Made by a program: the position numbers and the translations under genes | Assembly (NCBI GenBank): GCA_946902875.1 | Contig: OX336349.1 | Span: forward strand, 13,353,891-13,417,890 | Length of the DNA: 64,000 nucleotides | DNA from: Nematopogon swammerdamellus | Taxonomy: Eukaryota; Arthropoda; Insecta; Lepidoptera; Adelidae | Direction of reading: 5' to 3' | Notes under the pieces: generated by a model | The model's database searches: none | Seen by the model: only the letters and a program-made list of their open reading frames with translations | Told to the model about the DNA's origin: nothing | Shown here: in pieces, positions 23,442 through 32,621 of the stretch | Position numbering within the stretch: position 1 is the first letter of the stretch | How the letters are laid out: every line of letters begins with the position of its first letter

Positions 23442-24013
23442 AAAAAAATAGGTAAAAAAACTTTTAAGTTAAACGGTTTTATTAAAAAAAAACAGCTGCA
23501 CAAAAAACTAGAAAAAAAAATCAGCTATACAAAAACTAGAAAATAATAAGGACACAAACCTTGGCCTTTTTAAGATTTTACGTCTGGGTAAGAAATTGTG
23601 CAATACTAGCGTGCTGTGTTCTCATGTCGGATGCCAAAGGGCACTTTGTGTCGCTGCGTCAGCGGAATAAGTAATAAATTGAGACTTTTAACAGACTAAT
23701 ATAAAAACGTGGGGCGTATAATATACGTAATAACATGCGCCCCACGTTTTTATATTAGTCTGTTAAAAGTCTCAATTTATTACTTATTCCGCTGACGCAG
23801 CGACACAAAGTGCCCTTTGGCGTCCGACATGAGAACACAGCACGCTAGTATTGCACAATTTCTTACCCAGACGTAAAATCTTAAAAAGGCCAAGGTTTGT
23901 GTCCTTATTATTTTCTAGTTTTTGTATAGCTGATTTTTTTTTCTAGTTTTTTGTGCAGCTGTTTTTTTTTAATAAAACCGTTTAACTTAAAAGTTTTTTT
24001 ACCTATTTTTTTA
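23442..24013. repeat. Near-perfect palindrome, ~275-bp arms, ~20-nt centre
   Basis: Arms 23442-23717 and 23737-24013 are reverse complements apart from a few bases (for example GGATGCC against GGACGCC). The centre between CGTGGGGCG and CGCCCCACG is about 20 nt. Both outer ends read TAGGTAAAAAAACTTTTAAG inward. The same palindrome occurs at 55979-56552. A transcript would form a hairpin of about 275 bp. Confidence 0.9.
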
Positions 24014-24110
24014 TGTTTTTATATGTATTTGATCTGAAAAGTGTTCAATTACCTAGTTACCTAGTAGATATACTTACATCTTACATACAGCTTGTCATCT
24101 TACATACAGC

Positions 24111-24310
24111 ATAAGGATACGATGTCGTGCTAAAGGGCGACAGGATAGCCACCTCTCACTTTGGCACGGTCCTTCCACCGAGTCATGCAACAGGTGGCTC
24201 TTCGTTTCTTACTTGCTGCTTGATATAGTTATCTTGTCCGATTTTTTGGTGGTGGTCGGTGTTGTGCTTTAATTCACAATAGTACCTGCAGCACTACTCT
24301 GATTCGTCTG
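24111..24310 (+). repeat. Family Z dispersed repeat, copy 3
   Basis: It matches 62416-62655 from GATGTCGTGCTAAAGGGCGA through CACGGTCCTTCCACCGAGTC to the GCACTACTCTGATT end. The 3' end is diverged. Confidence 0.7.
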
Positions 24311-24386
24311 AGTTAAGTACTCGTGTGTGTGAACACACACTGTATTGACTGAAAAACCAAAGGTTTACTAAAAACAGTAAACAGTT

Positions 24387-24718
24387 TTTTTTTTTTTGTG
24401 GAAACTGACACGGTTCGCTACATCACCTACAACATCCGTGATGTCAGCCCATAACACCGAGTGAACTTGGTACCACGTCAGTGCTTCCCTTCGGTCGTGC
24501 CGGCTACACTGAACTGGACGAAAAACACAAACTATTTACATAGCCGTTTCGACCGACCTTTCATTCAGTGCGGCGGTACCATCCCGGGCGGGTTAAAGTT
24601 AAACCCTACCACCTAATAATATAAGAAGGGAGTCATATCCCTTAGTCGCCTTTTACGATATACACGGGGAGAGATGCAGTGGGGCTATTATTTTAAAGTA
24701 CCGGCGCCACACGGTACG
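24387..24718 (-). mobile_element. SINE, head-1 type without tRNA/5S module
   Basis: On the - strand it reads CCGTGTGGCGCCGGTACTTT, then CTGCATCTCTCCCCGTGTAT, then the common body, and ends in an A tail (T run on +, 24387-24399). Confidence 0.85.
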
Positions 24719-26322
24719 TAATAGGTATAACGTACCGTGTTATTAAAGTTTCAATATATTCGCGGTGCTGTGGTTATTTTAAATATTCTTGAAACTTCAA
24801 ACAGATTATTCATATGAAACTAAAACAAATCAAACAATATTTATCTACTTGGGTGGTTTTTTACTAAAAAAAAATTCCACGCCACCGACTTCAGCTGAAC
24901 TATGTATGTATTGGTAGGTGCTAGTAGGCATGTAGGTATGTAATACAGAGTATGTAGGACTAAGAGTTCTTTGTAATTCGCCGTCACATCGTTAAGCGTG
25001 TGCTTTCCCTCGGTTATCGAATATAATTTTTCATCGATCATCTCGTTCGTTAACGTCTCGGTCAGTCAATTTGAATAATGTTCGATGCGCGCGCAGCATG
25101 GCTGCTCCCAACAAGATGGCCGACTTCAAAATTAATTGCTTTGATAAATAAAAACAGATAGGGATTTCGTTAGTCATGGCGTTCTAAACAAACACGGGTT
25201 GTGTATATGTTTTTTTTTTAATAATGTTTGTTAATGGTAATGGTTCTCCAGGATGACAGGTGGATATTTCGATGCAGTAACGACCCGGGACGCATAACGT
25301 AATAACATGTATTACATATTTTAATTTTATGTAAGTAATGTGGAAAATTGACTGGTCGAGCGAGCGCATTTCTTATATATGTACATACTAACTTTTTTCT
25401 CGCGACTTCGCTCGCGGCACTGTGGGTTGCAATTTGCGGCAATTTGAGTCAACGCAATATATTCTCTCTCTCTCTCTCCCTTCCTCCCTCCCTCCCTCCC
25501 TCCCTCTCCTCTCTCTCCCTCCCTCCCTCCCTCCCTCTCCTCTCTCCCTCCCTCCCTCCCTCCTTCTCTCTCCTTCTCTCTCTCCCTCTCTCTTAAGGGA
25601 TGAATTTTCCAAAACGCTGATACAACTGACTTTTATTTATAAACAGAAGCCTAAACACAAATTTTCATAACTCTAACTTAAAAAAATACGAATTTCAGAA
25701 TACAATTTTAATCCCATATTTAATCCTCTTAGGGGATGGATTTGCAAAAATACTTTCTTAGTGCTCACCTACGTTATAAGAAACTCCTTGCAAAGTTTCA
25801 CACTTCTAGCTAGACCCACCACAGGTTTAAGCTGTGCGTTGTCAGTTTGAAAATAGAGAAAAATTTGCGTATAGGTTTCCTTTTATTAATCGTTGAAGTC
25901 CTTTCAAGGAAGTAAAATATTTATAGATTTGTAAAGATTGATTCCAAAGCCGTTAACGGCGTTATACTGTCGGTGTGTATCGGAATTCGAACCGCCAACC
26001 TGGACAAGATTTGTGCCCACTCTCAAGTAATAAATAGAATTAACGTCGATATGTAAAATTAAACATTCTAGTCAATATTATTTCTCAACTTTTGAAGAAG
26101 AACGAGCACTAAATTTTCATAAGGTCAAAGGCATAACTTCAAGATTAGCATATAAATAGAAAATGTTCTTCTCCACATGCGCTGCTACGCTGCGCCGCCG
26201 TATCGGAGTCTCCACTTATTTCTCTCCGGAACATGCAAATATATACCTAGAAGAGGCATCATCTTGTCGAGGAGATGAAAGAAAGAGGAAATTTTAAATA
26301 TATTAGTAAGTAAATATATTTT
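24719..26322. other. Non-coding stretch with a 140-bp polypyrimidine tract
   Basis: 25456-25595 is almost pure C/T: (CT)n grading into (TCCC)n blocks with mirror-like symmetry. It could form H-DNA. A Helitron-like GC hairpin fragment (CGCGACTTCGCTCGCGGC) sits just before it at about 25400. The long frames here are tract artefacts (poly Ser/Leu/Pro or Arg/Glu/Gly). Confidence 0.7.
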
Positions 26323-26652
26323 GTACCGTGTGAGGCCGGTACTTTAAAAGAATAGCCCAACTGCATCTCTCCCCGTGTATGTCGTATAAGGCGACTAAGG
26401 GATATGACTCCCTTCTTATATTACTAGGTGGTAGGGTTTAATCCGCCTGGGTTGGTACCACCGCACTGAATGAAAGGTCGGTCGAAACGGCTATGTAAAT
26501 AGTTTAGTGTTTTCCGTCCAGTTCAGTGTGTAGCCGACACGACCGAAGGGAAGCACTGACGTGGCACCAAGTTTACCCGGTGTTATGGCCTGACATCACG
26601 GATGTTGTAGGTGATGTAGCCAACCGTGTAAGTTTCCATAAAAAAAAAAAAA
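26323..26652 (+). mobile_element. SINE, head-1 type, full length
   Basis: It starts TACCGTGTGAGGCCGGTAC, has CTGCATCTCTCCCCGTGTAT and the common body, and ends CGTGTAAGTTTCCATA plus an A13 tail. Confidence 0.9.
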
Positions 26653-27398
26653 TATTTATGCAGGTTGATTCAACAAAAGTGAAACACAACTGAACAACTA
26701 ACTATAGCCTTGATTTTTTTTTTCAAATGAAAAAAACAATTATCCCCATTATCCCCCATATTTTTTCGCATTTTCCGCCTCAAAAATATATGGGAATCGT
26801 GCATTTTTTTGTTATTTGGAAAAATTCTAAAACATAAGGTTGTTCATATGAGTTGCAAAATCAACCCTTAAAATATACGTACCAATCTAGTCAATGTTGT
26901 ACCAACCTGTATATCTGCCACACTTGTTTATTCACCCACATAAGTATCTTCTGCCTTCGTGCCGCCAATGTGGTTCATACAGACCAAATGTTGGTAATAA
27001 GGTAAAATGTATGCAATGTTTGACAATCACCTTTCTGTTTATTTTTATTTCTACGCTCGCGCTCTCGGGAGAATAATTTGCAGGCGTGCTTGTTTATAAC
27101 GAGACTGAAGCTTTATAGATGCGGCATAGTATAAAATACCGCATACTGAATTATTCTTTCGCGGCAGATCTGGTAGCTTCGTGTTATAAAAAATTATTGA
27201 AATTGTTAATTCTAGACTTGGGCGGAAATATATGGGCGGTTGAGCGTTTCACAGATTACCAGTTCTGTGGACGAAAGATTAGATACGTAATTTTGTCATT
27301 ATCTAAAATTGCAGAGCCGAATCTGCATAGTACTAGTACTAGTACATACTTCTGGAATGATTTTCTGTCACATTTTCTTTATACAGTACGCTTAACCT
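26653..27398. other. Non-coding stretch
   Basis: Two open frames (26894-27076, 27119-27454) show no domain; no gene supported. Confidence 0.5.
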
Positions 27399-27662
27399 TT
27401 TTTTTTATGAAACCTGACATGGTTGTCTGCATTACCTACTTACTACAGAAGTGATGTCAGGGCATCACATCTTGGAGAACTAGGTTCCATGTCAGCGCTT
27501 GCTTCCCATTGGTCGTGCTGGGTACTGGAACTGGACGGAAAACACTAACTATTTTCATAGTCGTTTCGACCGACCTTCATTCAGTGCGGTGGTATTAAAC
27601 CGGCCGGATTAAACCGTACTATAACCTAGTAAGGTAAGGGAAGGGGCCTACAGTTTTACGTG
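27399..27662 (-). mobile_element. SINE body, diverged
   Basis: The reverse complement carries the common SINE body (TAAACCGGCCGG...GCAGTGTCAGG type landmarks, all mutated) and a 3' A tail. It is older than the other copies. Confidence 0.7.
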
Positions 27663-28268
27663 TAAAACATTTCCTTTCTTCTCTCTTCTCCTATATTTCT
27701 ATCTCTGTCGCACAAAGCAATTTGAATAAGATTATATCACGGATTCAGAAACCTGTATGTCAGCCCGATGCCAAACTTGTCATTGTAATGTAGGTCTTCG
27801 TGCTTGAAAATAAGGTGCAAAATGTATTAACGGATCCTTACAATGGTAACGACACCGCTAGCAGGCCGCATGAGTAATTTCTCGTTAGTCTTTCTTGTAG
27901 GGTACCGTGTCCGCTCTAGATTTTGTCTTTTATTAAATTAGATTATTTAAAATTTTTGAAATGTAGAAAAAATGTGAGGCGAATATTTTCCCAACAATTG
28001 ACAATTCTTTTGATGCTATTGTACCATGTTTTAAAAATTACATTGACAAGTTTATTAACGCTAATTTAAGTAGATAGTAGTAGTATTAGGTAAGTGTAGT
28101 AGTAGTCTATAAGCATAAGATAACTTAATTGTTTTTGTCTTTTATCTGGTTCTGTACAGCCCTTGTCATTGTTTCCATTGTGTTTAATTGTTTTTCATTG
28201 TTGTTACATTTCGAAAGATAACGAATTCAAGTGCAACATTTATTTGCCTAGGTACGAATGATAATAAT
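27663..28268. other. Non-coding stretch
   Basis: AT-rich, no feature recognised. Confidence 0.5.
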
Positions 28269-28684
28269 AAACCAAAACCAAACCAAACCTAATCCACCAC
28301 GGTTCGCTGATCCATCGCCCGCGTCTGCCGGTGAGGATGACGAACCAGGGACACGCCCCGCCACACCAACTACGACGGGACGAAGTCCGCCACCGATTAG
28401 CTTGAGGCTATCGCTGGTGGTGGTGGCCTACGTGTCTAGTACCACCACCCATCGCTCGAAGCTAGTCTCGCGTCGTCCCGGAGAGCTCCGTAGCCACGGC
28501 CTGCACCCGCCGCCGCCGGCGTGCTTGGAGGCCTGCCTTCCGCCGCCGGCGGCGGTAAAACCATTTTATTGTGCATAGATAGGTAGGAGTTGTTTTTATA
28601 TTAATTTCATGTATAGGTACTTGTACATAAAATGTGATAATAAAGACATAAAAAAAATAAAACCAAAACCAAACCAAACCTAAT
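28269..28684 (+). mobile_element. 5'-truncated LINE tail with a 25-bp target duplication
   Basis: The insert 28294-28659 ends with an AATAAA (about 28638) and an A-rich tail. Identical 25-bp AACC-rich sequences flank it at 28269-28293 and 28660-28684. Its GC-rich part, with CCGCCGCCGGCGGCGG followed by an AT-rich 3' UTR, resembles the 3' end of the R4/Dong element at 35510-35628, so I infer a related LINE. Confidence 0.75.
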
Positions 28685-29701
28685 ATGAATATGTTAAATT
28701 TTTTTTGTCTTATTTGGTATGAATAAATTATTAATCCATACGATAATTTCGTCGAATAATCCAGTACAATTTCTTTTTTCATATGCACTTTCATCTCAGC
28801 ATTTTATTCAGAACTTACGTGCAGTAAGTAATACATAACTAATCATTACTACGTAAAGTTCACAACATTTACGGAAAAATAGGGATTTCACTAAGTATGT
28901 TTAAGCGCAAAAGACGTGCCCTACGTAGGCCCTCTAATCATATAGGTAGGTAATATTGCATCCGTTAAGCTAAAGTTTTAATTTAATTACTGCAAATAAT
29001 AAAACATGTAAATTGTATATACTCCGAAACCCTATCTTTGCGTTAAGAACCGCTTTTGTTAATAAACACAGCATCATTTTGTATTTTCCACTGCCAATAT
29101 TCTACCTCTTCATCAAAACACTAAGAGTTAAACCCAAACAAACACTGTGTGCACTTACGTCCTTCTTCCGCGCGTGCCATCGCATCTTGTTAGTGCAGCC
29201 TTCAGCCTCCTACAGTTTAGAGGCCATATAGCGCTATCCCGCTCACTCCTGCGAAAGCTCTGATAGCTTCGTCTCGCTTTTACGTTGCAACAACTCTCGT
29301 TAAAAGCTCTTAACGAGAGACGAAGTTAAGCACGCGCCGCCCAGTGGCGCACAAACTGTTTTATTATTTCAATAAAATGGTAGGAAGGAGAAAGTAATTA
29401 GGTATCAAATCGAATTTCAGCTTAGATAATTTTGAAGGAAGATGAGGATTTTATTATCTACTATTATGTTTTTATTTGGTTAAGAAAACCAACGTTCACA
29501 TAACAACAAGCAAATAATAATATCGTAATGCTGATTAAAAGTTTCCATAAATAAAGTTATGATAAATTTAAAACAAGTTTTGTTAAGACTGTATCATTAC
29601 TACAGAACAAGAAACAAAGAACAAATCTAATACAAACGTAAGTACCTACTACTAATAAATTACAATAATTTTCTATTTGAACGCACATTGAATGACATGA
29701 A
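28685..29701. other. Non-coding stretch
   Basis: AT-rich. A GC-richer patch at 29155-29345 contains an inverted motif (CTCTCGTTAAAAGCTCTTAACGAGAG), otherwise nothing recognised. Confidence 0.5.
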
Positions 29702-29813
29702 ATGAAGGGAAGTACTGACATGGCACCTAGTTCACCCTGTGTTATGGGCTGACATCACGGATGTTGTAGGTGATGTAGCCAACCGTGTCAGGTTCCAAAA
29801 AAAAAAAAAAAAA
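29702..29813 (+). mobile_element. SINE 3' fragment
   Basis: It starts within the body at GAAGGGAAGTACTGACATGG and ends CAGGTTCCA plus A17. Strongly 5'-truncated. Confidence 0.85.
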
Positions 29814-29821
29814 CATTGAAT

Positions 29822-30085
29822 ATTTTTTATGGAAACTGACACGGTTGGCCACTTCACTACATCCTACATCTACATCCGTGATGTCATCCCATAATACCTT
29901 GGTGAACTAGGTGCCATTTCAGTGCTCCCCTTCGGTCGTGCCGGCTACACTGAACTGGGCTGAAAATACGAACCATTTAAATAGCCATTTCAACCGACCT
30001 TTCATTCAGTGCGGTGGTAAAACCCGGACGAGTTAAACCCTACCACCTAGGAAGGTAAGAAGGGAAGGGACCTACAGTTTTACGT
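29822..30085 (-). mobile_element. SINE body, tail-to-tail with the previous copy
   Basis: On the - strand the body runs from ACGTAAAACTGTAGGTCCC to the TTTCCATA end. Its 3' end faces the preceding SINE's A tail, giving an inverted pair with almost no spacer. Confidence 0.85.
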
Positions 30086-30086
30086 T

Positions 30087-32586
30087 ACCTTATACAATTT
30101 ACTAAATCATTCGTACGATTCAACTCTACCTACTAGTACCTACTACCACTTTGATTCAACATGTGTTTATAATCCTCGTCCACGTTTTTTGAACCTCAGC
30201 CATCGTTGGGTTTTGGCTGGACAATCTTCATCATCCCCGCCCAAGATCACCTTGGGAGAGAGGGTAGATGTTGTAGATATTAGTGGTAGATGTTAGTCAT
30301 CAGTGGTGTGATTGTTGTTTCCTTGTAATTCTTCCAAATAGCCGGTCATAAATTTTGTCATTATATTGCATGTATGTATAGCAGCTTGTTGTTGTAAAAT
30401 TTCAATTTTGATATCCGCTTTTAAATCCGAAATGTATTTGTCTATAGATCTGCCAACAATTCCTGTAGTTCCAATCACTATTGGTATAATTTTTGCTTTC
30501 GTTTTCCATAACCTTTCAATTTCAATTCTGAGTGCATAATATTTGGTAAGCTTTTCTGTCTCTTTTTTTATAACATTATAATCGGAGGGCACTGTAACAT
30601 CTATGAGGAAAGTTCTATTATTAATTTTATCAGTATATATTATGTCCGGTCTATTATTCGGTAGAGGATAGTCGGTGAGAACTGGAATTTCCCACATTAT
30701 TTTTGCACTGGAGTTTTCTTTGACATGTGGTTCACTAAGGGGGCACTTCCACCACATAGTTGTTGTCTCAATGTTATGTTTTTTGTTGAGGCACCAATAT
30801 ACATATTTTACCAGATGGTTATGTCTTTTTAGGTATAGTGGCTGGACAAGAACTTTGCAGCCAGAAACGATATGCATTGAAGTTTCATCTTTTTCATTGC
30901 AGAGTCTACACTTCCCATCTGTTGCTTTTTTTATAATATCCCTTTCAAATTGTCGTGTTGTTATAGCTTGATCTTGTATTGCAAATAATTGTGATTCTAA
31001 TTTTGCAGTAATTGGTTTTTTTTTAAGCCATTGGAAACTTTTTATATAATTTATGTTCTGATTAAACAATACTTTATTTATTAATTGCCCATGCATTGGT
31101 TTATTTTTCCACATCTCGATGTTATTTTTTATTTGTTTCGTCAGTATGTTTCCAGAAAAGCCATTAATATTTAACTCAAGTTTGAATTGTACACTTTCCT
31201 TTTCTATGCTATGTAGTAATTTACATGTGTCGTGATTTTTTATAGTTTCTTTCACTTTGTCTTGATTTTCGTTGTTTAAATATTCATCGAAGTTCATAAC
31301 AGTTCTTTTGTACAGATTTTCTATGTTTAATAATCCTCTTCCACCTGAATCAATTGGTAAATATAATCTTTCTCTGTCAGCATTTTTTTGATGCACATTG
31401 TAGATTTGTAGCATTTTTCTTGTTTTTCGATCTAACTTAATCATGTCACTGACATTATAATTAATTACATTGAATGCGTAAAGAAGTACCGGAACGGCGT
31501 AGCTGTTTATCGCTTTGATTATGTTTCTGCTGTTTAGTTTTGTTTTGAGGAGTTTTTTAATTCTATGTGTGTATTCTTGCCTCCTATTATTAATAATTTC
31601 TTGGTGATTTATTTTTCCGTCTTCTTCAATTCCTAAATATTTGTACTTCTTTTTTATATTAAGGGATTCAAATGAGTTCCCATCTAACAGTATGTGAGCA
31701 TCACCTGCTGTATGGATTCTTTTTCCAGCTTTCAGTTCTAGTATATTACATTTTTCTAATCCAAATTCCATGCCAATATTATTTGTAAAAATTTCCACTG
31801 TATCGATCAATACTGCCAGATGGTTTTTGCTTTGTGCATATAATTTTATGTCATCCATATACAGTAAATGATTAATCTTTTCTCCATTTTTCATTGTATA
31901 TGTAGCTCTATTATATCGGTTGAGCATTGTTGAAAGCGGATTTAGGCATAAACAGAAAATCAGTGGTGATAGGGAATCTCCCTGATAAATTCCTCTTTTT
32001 ATTCGTATTGAATGTGTTGTTACTGTACAATTAGTACCAGATGCAGTCATTATAATTTGCCATTTTTGCATTGCTCTCTGTATGAAATTTATTATTACGT
32101 CTGGGCATTTGTATATTTTAAGTATGTGTATTATCCAAACATGGGGAACAGAGTCATATGCTTTTTTATAATCAATCCACGCCATGTTTAAATTTTTCTT
32201 GTTGATGTGTGAATCCTCTAATATGGATTTGTTCAATATAAGGTGATCTTTGCAACCTCTGGAAATACGTTTGCAACCTCTTTGGAATGGCGTTATGAAT
32301 GAATTTATTTCACAGTATCTATACAGTTCTTCATTTATAATACTAGTTAGTAATTTGTACATAGTAGGTAGACACGCAATTGGTCGCCAATTTTTCGGAT
32401 TCTTTGTGTCTGAATTTTTTGGTAGAAGAGTTACTTTTCCTGTTACAAACCAATCATCAATATTCTCTTCGTCTCGTAAAATCCTATTGAAGCTTTCCAT
32501 AATATATATGTGTGCACCTGTAAGGTATTTTAGATAATAATTTTGAACTTTGTCATTTCCAGGTGATTTCCAATTAGATAGTTTTT
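30087..32586 (-). mobile_element. R4/Dong-type LINE, AT-rich, 5'-truncated
   Basis: This covers the ORF at 30293-32584 and about 205 bp of 3' UTR. The 5' end breaks off near 32586, about 35 bp before the opposing element's left target duplication. Its base composition is far more AT-rich than that of the neighbouring R4/Dong element. No target duplication found. Confidence 0.75.
30293..32584 (-). CDS. Reverse transcriptase with restriction-enzyme-like endonuclease, 5'-truncated
   Basis: The product would nick chromosomal DNA and copy the LINE RNA onto the nick. The frame is open for about 763 codons: 735 from the ATG at 32500, plus 28 upstream codons that begin inside the conserved NWKSPGND segment, so the true start is lost. 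Counting from that ATG, RT landmarks are NWRPIACLPTMYKLL (38-51), WIDYKKAYDSVPH (108-120), GIYQGDSLSPL (170-180) and catalytic YMDD (214-217). The C-terminal part has a CCHC zinc knuckle (C531, C534, H543, C548) and the PD-(D/E)XK-type nuclease core RPD (617-619) with D634 in FLIDVTVP. This domain order is that of R4/Dong LINEs. There is no internal stop. High N/K/I content follows from the AT-rich coding. No promoter seen. Confidence 0.8.
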   Translation of the reverse strand, partial: KLSNWKSPGNDKVQNYYLKYLTGAHIYIMESFNRILRDEENIDDWFVTGKVTLLPKNSDTKNPKNWRPIACLPTMYKLLTSIINEELYRYCEINSFITPFQRGCKRISRGCKDHLILNKSILEDSHINKKNLNMAWIDYKKAYDSVPHVWIIHILKIYKCPDVIINFIQRAMQKWQIIMTASGTNCTVTTHSIRIKRGIYQGDSLSPLIFCLCLNPLSTMLNRYNRATYTMKNGEKINHLLYMDDIKLYAQSKNHLAVLIDTVEIFTNNIGMEFGLEKCNILELKAGKRIHTAGDAHILLDGNSFESLNIKKKYKYLGIEEDGKINHQEIINNRRQEYTHRIKKLLKTKLNSRNIIKAINSYAVPVLLYAFNVINYNVSDMIKLDRKTRKMLQIYNVHQKNADRERLYLPIDSGGRGLLNIENLYKRTVMNFDEYLNNENQDKVKETIKNHDTCKLLHSIEKESVQFKLELNINGFSGNILTKQIKNNIEMWKNKPMHGQLINKVLFNQNINYIKSFQWLKKKPITAKLESQLFAIQDQAITTRQFERDIIKKATDGKCRLCNEKDETSMHIVSGCKVLVQPLYLKRHNHLVKYVYWCLNKKHNIETTTMWWKCPLSEPHVKENSSAKIMWEIPVLTDYPLPNNRPDIIYTDKINNRTFLIDVTVPSDYNVIKKETEKLTKYYALRIEIERLWKTKAKIIPIVIGTTGIVGRSIDKYISDLKADIKIEILQQQAAIHTCNIMTKFMTGYLEELQGNNNHTTDD

Positions 32587-32621
32587 TTATTTATTATAAT
32601 AAGATTTATGTATATAATAAT

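Larger units (their letters stand above)
20932..24013 (+). mobile_element. Compound satellite/palindrome element, copy A
   Basis: Order: TTTTTAAACGGTTTTATTTA end; ~175 bp unique 5' segment; about 15 tandem 130-bp monomers (21110-23055); a ~380-bp segment with two diverged ~75-bp stem-type repeats; a ~570-bp near-perfect palindrome (23442-24013) ending AATAAAACCGTTTAACTTAA...ACCTATTTTTTTA. The motif TTAAACGGTTTTATT occurs at the left end and, inverted, near the right end, like short terminal inverted repeats. An almost identical copy lies inverted at 55979-59060. No protein-coding capacity, so any transposition would need enzymes from elsewhere. I do not recognise the family. Tetris and DINE-TR1 of Drosophila are precedents for transposons carrying satellite arrays. 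Confidence 0.8.

Noticed and set aside
23442..24013. Integrated parvovirus-like terminal hairpin
   Set aside because: Length and palindrome resemble such ends only superficially; no viral coding sequence lies next to either copy.
25348..25670. Open frames on both strands over the CT tract
   Set aside because: Low-complexity products of the polypyrimidine repeat.
28258..28578. A 106-codon proline-rich protein gene
   Set aside because: The frame lies within a retroposed insert bounded by a 25-bp target duplication and ends in an A-rich tail.
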